Source of the DNA: Planctomycetota bacterium
GTDB taxonomy: Bacteria; Planctomycetota; J058
Direction of reading: 5' to 3'
Assembly: GCA_019636275.1 (NCBI GenBank)
Contig: JAHBXY010000099.1
Coordinates: 1 to 35,281, forward strand
Length of the DNA stretch: 35,281 nt
In this document: in pieces, positions 30,285 to 35,281 of the stretch
How positions within the stretch are numbered: the stretch's first letter is position 1
How the letters are laid out: every line of letters begins with the position of its first letter
Notes under the pieces: model-generated
The model's input: the letters and a program-made list of their open reading frames with translations, nothing else
Databases searched by the model: none
What the model was told of the DNA's origin: nothing
Translations under genes and position numbers: made by a program

Positions 30285-30290
30285 AGGATA
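30285..30290 (-). promoter_or_regulatory. Candidate -10 box (TATCCT) of the aminotransferase gene
   Basis: Minus-strand hexamer immediately upstream of ATG 30276; no purine-rich ribosome binding site lies between. Confidence 0.4.
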
Positions 30291-30343
30291 CGGCCGCGGC
30301 GGAGGGGGGGCCAGGCTGGGGAGGGGCGCGGTTCGCGGTCGAC

Positions 30344-30386
30344 TTGCAGGGGCGAGGCGATCGACTTAGGATCGGTGGTCGATCCT
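30344..30386 (+). promoter_or_regulatory. Candidate promoter with overlapping inverted repeat for the Asp-box lipoprotein gene
   Basis: TTGCAG (30344-30349), a 17-nt spacer and TAGGAT (30367-30372) make a reasonable sigma-70-type promoter. AGGATCG (30368-30374) and CGATCCT (30380-30386) form a perfect 7-bp inverted repeat covering the -10 and the expected start site, where a repressor or an RNA hairpin could act. Confidence 0.4.
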
Positions 30387-30412
30387 GGTATGTCTGTTAG
30401 GACGGGCGCCCC

Positions 30413-33400
30413 ATGAAACTCGCGAGACTCTTGGCGCTCGTGGCCCTGGTGGCCGCGGGGGCGGCGTGCTCCGGCTGCGACGGCGGGAGCGGCGGCTCCG
30501 GGAGCGGCGGAGGAGGCGCCCCGGGCCCGACGTGGCGGCTGGCCTTCGTCCAGCAGCCCACCGACGCGCTGGCCGGCCCAAGTAACCTTTCGGTCACCCT
30601 CCATGTCCTCTCGGAGGACGGCGCCCTCGCCGCTCCGGCGTCGGCGTTCGACGACGTGAACCTGTCCGTCGCCTCGGGGCCTGGCGGCCTCCACGGCTCG
30701 AGCACGGCGCAGGTCGTCGGCGGGGTGGCGAGCTTCGGTGGCCTGGGTCTGACGACCGCCGGCAGCTACACGCTGCGGGCGAGCGGCCCGGGGCTGGTCG
30801 AGGCGATCAGCCAGACCTTCACGATCTCTCCGGGCACGGCCGTCGCATTCGCGGTGGGCGGCCTGCCGGGGCAGGCCGTCGCCGGGACGGCATACGCGCT
30901 CACGGTCACGGCCGTGGACTCCTTCGGCAACCGCACACCCTGGGCGGGGACGGTCGGGTTCGCCTCGAGCGACCCTCAGGCGACGCTTCCGGCGAGCGTG
31001 ACCCTGACCGCGGCCGACGCCGGTGCGACCACCGCGCCTGGCCTCCTGCTGCGCAGCCCGGGCACCCACTCGGTCACGGCGAGCGGCGGCGGGCTGACGG
31101 GGACGCAGCAGGGCGTCACCGTCGTGCGGATCGTGGACGTGACGCAGGTCACGCCCGACCGGGGGCCGGTCGAGGGTGGGACGACGCTCGAGGTCCGCGG
31201 GGCCGGCTTCGGCGCCGGCGCCGTCGTCCGGGTCGGCGGGGTCGCCGCCGCGGACGTGATGGTCGTCGACGACGGCCGGCTCACCTGCGAGGCGCCCGTC
31301 GGCGTGCTCGGGGTCGTGGACGTGGAGGTCGAGATGCCCGGCGCGCCCGCCGCCGTCGCGCCGGGGGCGTACGCCTACGAAGGGTTCGAGCCGGAGCGGT
31401 TGCTGCCCGCGACCCTGGGCAAGCGCCGCCTCCCGCAGGACCTCCCGGCCGTGGCCATGGACGGCGCGCTCGCGATCGCGGTGTGGCACGACCCGCGGCT
31501 GGGGAGCAGCGACCTGTTCTTCCGGCGGAGCACGGACGGCGGGCTCACGTGGAGCCCCGACGCGCGGTTGAACGCGCCGGCGGTGGGGTGGCGCTTCCAG
31601 TCGTCGGTGGCGATCTCGGGGCCACGCGTGGTCGTCGCGTGGACGGACTCGCGCGGCGGCCCCTGGGACATCTACGTCAAGACGAGCGTCGACGGCGGCG
31701 CGACGTGGGCGCCCGAGGTCCGCCTGAACGAGGACGTCGGGCTCGTCCTGCGACTCGACCCCGTCGTCGCCGTCTCGGGTGACCGGGTCGTCGTCGGTTG
31801 GCAGGACCAACGGAGCGGCGACGCCGACATCTACGTGAAGACGAGCGCTGACGGCGGCGCGACCTGGACGGCCGACGTCCGCCTGAACTCCGACTCCACG
31901 ACGAGCATCCAGGATTGGCCGGCGGTCGGGCTCTCGGGCGACCAGGTCATCGTGGCCTGGCGCGACGACCGCCACGGCCATTCGGACATCTACTACCGGC
32001 GTAGCGCCGACCTGGGCATGACCTGGACCGCCGACGCGCGCCTGAACACGAACGTCGGCACGACCGCGCAGTCCTTCCCCGCGCTCGGTCGGTCGGGGGA
32101 CCTTGTCGTGGCGGCATGGACCGACGCGGCCGACATCTGCTACCGCACGAGCGCGGACGGCGGCGAGACGTGGTCCGCCGTGGCGGTCCTCAGCACGTCG
32201 ACGACGGGGTCGCGGACCCGCGCCACCGTGAGCGCGTCGGGCGACCGCGTGGTCGTTGCCTGGGTGGACACCCGCACAGGCACCATGGACATCCGCACGC
32301 GCACGAGCGCCGACGGCGGCGCGACGTGGTCGGCCGACGCCCGGCTGAACGAGGCCAGCCCGCCGGGGAGCCACGACGTGCCCGCCGCTGCGCTGTCCGG
32401 GGACCGAGTGGTCGTGGTCTGGGCGGGGAACCGCGACGGGGACTGGGATATCTACCACCGAACGAGCGCCGACGGCGGCGCCACCTGGACTGCCGACGAG
32501 CGGCTGAACGACGGCCTGGAGCCGCTCCCGCAGGACGCGCCGGTCGTCGTCCGGACTGCGTCGGGCCGGATCGTGAGCGCGTGGGTGGATCAGTGGGGGC
32601 ACGCGTACTATGACGGGCACGTCGTCACCCGCACCTCCGCGGACGGGGGCCTCACCTGGTCGAGCCCCACGCGGCTCGACGAGGACGCCACCGACCCGAC
32701 CCGCTACTGGCCGACGCTGGCGGGCTCGGGCGAGCGGGTGCTCGTCGCGTGGCGCGATCGACGCGAGGGCGGCCCCGACCTGCGTCACTGCACGAGCGCG
32801 GACGGCGGGCTGACGTGGTCGAGCCACACGCGCCTGAACGGCGACCCCCTCACCGGGGCGATGCTGGACCGCCCGGCGGTCGGTCTCTCGGGTGACCGGG
32901 CGATCGCCGCGTGGGCGGGGGACGCCGGGAGCGGCGTGCGGATCCTGTTCAGGAGGAGCGACGACGGGGGCGCCACCTGGAGCGCCGATGCGTCGCTGGA
33001 CTCCGCCGGCCCATGGAGCGGACAGTCGTCCCCGGCCGTGGGGCTGTCGGGGGACCTCGCGGTCGTGGGCTGGACCGACGACCGTCTGTCGGGGACGCGC
33101 GGGGTGTACGTGCGCACGAGCGCGGATGGCGGGGTGACGTGGACGCCCGACGAGCGTCTGGACCAGGGCACCCAGCCCGTGTGGGTCGCGGTGGGGGTGT
33201 CCGGCGCGCGGGTCGTCGTGGCGTGGGACGACGTCGACCAGGGCGAGCGAAGCATTCACTACCGGACGAGCGCGGACGGGGGCCAGATGTGGTCGACGGT
33301 GGCTGTCCTCAGCACGTCGACCGCGAGACACAGCTTCCCGTCGGTCGCGATCGCCCAGTCCCGGGTCGCGGTGGCCTGGTCCCGCGAGCAGGGAGGGCAG

Positions 33401-33598
33401 GAGGACGTGGTCTACCGGACGAGCGGCGACGGCGGGTCCACCTGGTCACCCGAGACCACGCTCAACACGGTGGGGACGAACCGCCGCTTCATGGCGCAGG
33501 TGCACGTGGCGCCCGACGGCGAGGTCCACGCGGTCTGGGCCGACTGGCGCGAGGGGGCGGGCAGGACCGCGCTCCGCCGCGGGTTCTTCCGCCCATGA
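30413..33598 (+). CDS. Secreted lipoprotein with Ig-like domains, IPT/TIG domain and 13 Asp-box (BNR) repeats
   Basis: 1,061 residues from ATG at 30413. A signal sequence ends in AACSGC (lipidation at C19 or C22, neither a textbook lipobox), then a Gly/Ser linker. Two Ig-like beta domains follow (about 45-140 and 141-240), then an IPT/TIG domain (about 242-323, VTPDRGPVEGGTTLEVRGAG). From about residue 330 to the end run 13 Asp-box motifs of the form S-x-D-G-G-x-T-W (first at nt 31530, last near 33420), spaced about 50-55 residues. This is typical of sialidase-like beta-propellers; one box reads SADLGMTW and one ends QMW. I see no sialidase arginine triad, so binding or structure is more likely than hydrolysis. 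It overlaps the HEAT gene by 4 nt. Confidence 0.88.
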   Translation: MKLARLLALVALVAAGAACSGCDGGSGGSGSGGGGAPGPTWRLAFVQQPTDALAGPSNLSVTLHVLSEDGALAAPASAFDDVNLSVASGPGGLHGSSTAQVVGGVASFGGLGLTTAGSYTLRASGPGLVEAISQTFTISPGTAVAFAVGGLPGQAVAGTAYALTVTAVDSFGNRTPWAGTVGFASSDPQATLPASVTLTAADAGATTAPGLLLRSPGTHSVTASGGGLTGTQQGVTVVRIVDVTQVTPDRGPVEGGTTLEVRGAGFGAGAVVRVGGVAAADVMVVDDGRLTCEAPVGVLGVVDVEVEMPGAPAAVAPGAYAYEGFEPERLLPATLGKRRLPQDLPAVAMDGALAIAVWHDPRLGSSDLFFRRSTDGGLTWSPDARLNAPAVGWRFQSSVAISGPRVVVAWTDSRGGPWDIYVKTSVDGGATWAPEVRLNEDVGLVLRLDPVVAVSGDRVVVGWQDQRSGDADIYVKTSADGGATWTADVRLNSDSTTSIQDWPAVGLSGDQVIVAWRDDRHGHSDIYYRRSADLGMTWTADARLNTNVGTTAQSFPALGRSGDLVVAAWTDAADICYRTSADGGETWSAVAVLSTSTTGSRTRATVSASGDRVVVAWVDTRTGTMDIRTRTSADGGATWSADARLNEASPPGSHDVPAAALSGDRVVVVWAGNRDGDWDIYHRTSADGGATWTADERLNDGLEPLPQDAPVVVRTASGRIVSAWVDQWGHAYYDGHVVTRTSADGGLTWSSPTRLDEDATDPTRYWPTLAGSGERVLVAWRDRREGGPDLRHCTSADGGLTWSSHTRLNGDPLTGAMLDRPAVGLSGDRAIAAWAGDAGSGVRILFRRSDDGGATWSADASLDSAGPWSGQSSPAVGLSGDLAVVGWTDDRLSGTRGVYVRTSADGGVTWTPDERLDQGTQPVWVAVGVSGARVVVAWDDVDQGERSIHYRTSADGGQMWSTVAVLSTSTARHSFPSVAIAQSRVAVAWSREQGGQEDVVYRTSGDGGSTWSPETTLNTVGTNRRFMAQVHVAPDGEVHAVWADWREGAGRTALRRGFFRP

Positions 33599-34494
33599 GG
33601 CGCTGGCTCGTCCACGCCGGACTCGCCGCGCCGGTCAGTGCCGGCCTCGCAGCGCTAGGGGCTGTCGTCCTCCTCGGCGGCGACCCCGCCCCCGCGGCGA
33701 GGCCGCCGCTCGTGCTCCTGCCGTCGACCGACGGGCCACGGCCCACACCAACCTCACCGCTCCCGGCCGAAGTCGACCGCGCCCCCGCGACCGCCGCGCT
33801 CGAGCACGTGCTCTCAGACCTCCCGCCGGAGCGCGCGCGCGCGCTGCTCCCCGGGTTGCTGGCGGACTCGCGCGACGCCGGCGACCGGCAGGCCCTGCTG
33901 CGCATCGACCGCCGCCTGCGCCTCCTCGCCTCGCCGATCGCCCTGGCAGACGCACCGGTGCCCGACCTCATGGCGATCGTGGCCGCGCAGGGGCCCGAGG
34001 CGCTCCGCGAGCAGGCGAGCCTCGTCGCCGATCGAGCGCGACCCGCCGACGTGCGCGCCGCCGCGGCCGAGGCGCTGGGCCGCGCCGGGACGCGGGAGGC
34101 GCAGCGCCGGCTGCTCGACCTGGCCCGCGACGCCCAGGCGTCGACGCGGGCGTTCGCCGCGGCGGGTCTCGGCCGCAAGGCCCCGTGCGCCGAGGCCGGG
34201 GCGGCCCTGTCGGTCCTCGCCGACGACCTCGACCCGACCGTGCGCCGCGCCGCTCTGACCTCGCTCGCCGGCTTCCCCGAGCAAGCGTCGACGGTCGCGC
34301 GCCGGTTGACCGTCGAGCGCGAGGCCGGGCTGCGGCGCGCCGCCCTGGCGACGCTCGCGGCCGCGGGCGGCGAGGCGGAGCTGCCCGCGCTCCTCGGCCT
34401 CGCCCGCACCGCGCCCGCAGGCCAGCGGGAGCCGGCCCTGCGAGCCGCCCACGACCTGCCCGCGCCCGAGGCAGGGCGCCCCGTCGTCCGCTGA
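33595..34494 (+). CDS. HEAT-repeat protein with N-terminal membrane anchor
   Basis: 299 residues from ATG at 33595, overlapping the stop of the lipoprotein gene (ATGA), so translation is coupled. The N-terminal segment (about 6-30) is a signal anchor or signal peptide, followed by a Pro/Thr-rich linker. Residues from about 120 onward form HEAT-type helix pairs (DVRAAAAEALGRAGTREAQR, TRAFAAAGLGRKAP, TVRRAALTSLAGFP, LRRAALATLAAAGGEAELP). Such scaffolds bind proteins; no catalytic motif is present. The position implies that it works with the Asp-box lipoprotein at the cell surface or in the periplasm, and the third kinase follows 3 nt later. Function otherwise unknown. Confidence 0.78.
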   Translation: MRRWLVHAGLAAPVSAGLAALGAVVLLGGDPAPAARPPLVLLPSTDGPRPTPTSPLPAEVDRAPATAALEHVLSDLPPERARALLPGLLADSRDAGDRQALLRIDRRLRLLASPIALADAPVPDLMAIVAAQGPEALREQASLVADRARPADVRAAAAEALGRAGTREAQRRLLDLARDAQASTRAFAAAGLGRKAPCAEAGAALSVLADDLDPTVRRAALTSLAGFPEQASTVARRLTVEREAGLRRAALATLAAAGGEAELPALLGLARTAPAGQREPALRAAHDLPAPEAGRPVVR

Positions 34495-34497
34495 ACG

Positions 34498-35281
34498 ATG
34501 GCGCGCGCCGGCCCGCCCGACCATGCTGCCTCCGTGCGCGTGGGCGGCTTCGAGGTCCTCTCGACGATCGGGCGCGGCGGCGCGGGCGTCGTGCTCCACG
34601 CCCGCGCGCCGAACGGGGCCGAGGTCGCCCTCAAGGTGCTGCACGCGCGCGCGCCCGAGCGGCTGGCGCGCTTCGAGCGCGAGCGCGCCGTGCTGGCGTC
34701 GCTCGGCGAGGCGGAGGGGTTCGTTCCGCTCCTGCAGGCCGGCCACGACCCGCACCACGGGCCGTTCCTCGTCATGCCCCTGGTGAGCGGCGGGACCCTG
34801 CGCGACCGGCTGCGGCGCGGGCCGCTGCCGCTCACGGAGACCGTGCGCGTCGGGCTGGAGCTGGCCGAGACGCTCGGGCGCGCCCACGCCCGGGGGATCG
34901 TCCATCGCGACCTGAAGCCGGAGAACGTCCTGTTCACGCAGGACGGCCGGGCGCTCGTGGCCGACCTAGGGCTGGCGAAGCTGCTCGAGGACGACGTCGG
35001 CCAGGGGCTGTCGCGCACGGGCGAGATGCGCGGCACCGTCGGCTACATGGCGCCGGAGCAGGCGGACGCCAAGCACGCCTCGCCGGCCGCCGACGTGTTC
35101 GCCCTGGGCGCGATCCTCTACGAGTGCCTCGCCGGCCGCCCGGCGTTCGAGGGCGAGACGCCGCTCGCCGTCCTGGAGCGCGTGGCCGCCGACACGCGGG
35201 CCCCGCTCGCCGGCGCGGCGCCCTCGGCGCCGCGCTGGCTCGTCGCGGTGGTCGAGCGCGCGCTCCACCCCGACCCCGCGC
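34498..35281 (+). CDS. Ser/Thr protein kinase, C-terminus cut by window edge
   Basis: 261 codons are visible from ATG at 34498, 3 nt after the HEAT gene stop; an internal GTG at 34534 (RVGGFEVL) would align better with the starts of the other two kinases and is a real alternative. The Hanks-type domain shows GRGGAG loop, ATP lysine K46, HRDLKPEN (D138), DLG instead of DFG, GTVGYMAPEQ and a complete C-lobe up to ALHPDP. Any membrane helix or sensor domain lies outside the window. Tight packing behind the HEAT and Asp-box lipoprotein genes suggests a three-gene unit linking a surface protein to phosphorylation. Confidence 0.9.
   Translation, partial: MARAGPPDHAASVRVGGFEVLSTIGRGGAGVVLHARAPNGAEVALKVLHARAPERLARFERERAVLASLGEAEGFVPLLQAGHDPHHGPFLVMPLVSGGTLRDRLRRGPLPLTETVRVGLELAETLGRAHARGIVHRDLKPENVLFTQDGRALVADLGLAKLLEDDVGQGLSRTGEMRGTVGYMAPEQADAKHASPAADVFALGAILYECLAGRPAFEGETPLAVLERVAADTRAPLAGAAPSAPRWLVAVVERALHPDPA

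Noticed and set aside
30413..33598. Annotation as an active sialidase
   Set aside because: Asp-boxes are structural. I find no arginine triad or catalytic Tyr/Glu arrangement, and the family includes many non-sialidases.
1..35281. tRNA, rRNA, insertion sequences, integrases or attachment sites
   Set aside because: I looked for cloverleaf arms, CCA ends, transposase motifs and flanking direct repeats and found none that hold up. No origin-like cluster of DnaA boxes was seen either.

Overview
The window is very G+C-rich (roughly three quarters by eye), gene-dense and without tRNA, rRNA, CRISPR or transposase genes. Three Hanks-type Ser/Thr kinases carrying different fused modules, an FGE/PA14 fusion, a DUF4159-like protein with a HEAT-like front half, an Asp-box lipoprotein and a MauG-like di-haem protein suggest Planctomycetota, with Myxococcota as the main alternative. 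This rests on gene content, not on a marker gene. Several genes start about 7-9 nt after a TAnnnT hexamer, which suggests much leaderless or short-leader transcription.

Layout. 1-1377 (minus): two overlapping lipoprotein genes, one a gluzincin-type metallopeptidase cut by the window edge. 1536-3385 (plus): MacB/LolCDE-like ABC permease and ATPase. 3386-4622: three copies of a 150-176 bp structured intergenic repeat around a small gene of unknown function. 4623-21018 (plus): the most interesting part, a run of co-oriented genes: an unknown helical/acidic protein, an Hsp70-like ATPase, a second Hsp70-like protein whose nucleotide-binding motifs have decayed, a 1,327-codon protein with GrpE-like beta-domain motifs, a coiled-coil protein with about four FHA-like domains and a zinc ribbon, a 41-residue lipoprotein, and a transmembrane Ser/Thr kinase with FGE-sulfatase and PA14 domains outside the membrane. 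I infer a kinase-linked, membrane-associated Hsp70-like machine with its own exchange-factor-like scaffold and phospho-reader. I do not recognise it as a described system.

21044-27876: a HEAT/DUF4159-like secreted protein (minus), a 46-residue membrane protein (plus), two overlapping Hsp20 genes (minus), a Nif3-family protein and a kinase-WD40 gene (plus). 27888-30276 (minus): a di-haem MauG/cytochrome c peroxidase-like protein and a class IV aminotransferase. 30413-35281 (plus): a large Asp-box lipoprotein, a HEAT-repeat protein that overlaps it by 4 nt, and a third kinase cut by the window edge.

Sequence quality: at least four places (about 9.65-10.1 kb, 12.83-12.96 kb, 16.53-16.62 kb and near 26.58 kb) show a coding signal that jumps between frames without a stop codon. 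I read these as single-base indels in G+C-rich low-complexity DNA, most likely assembly errors. Protein boundaries there are provisional.
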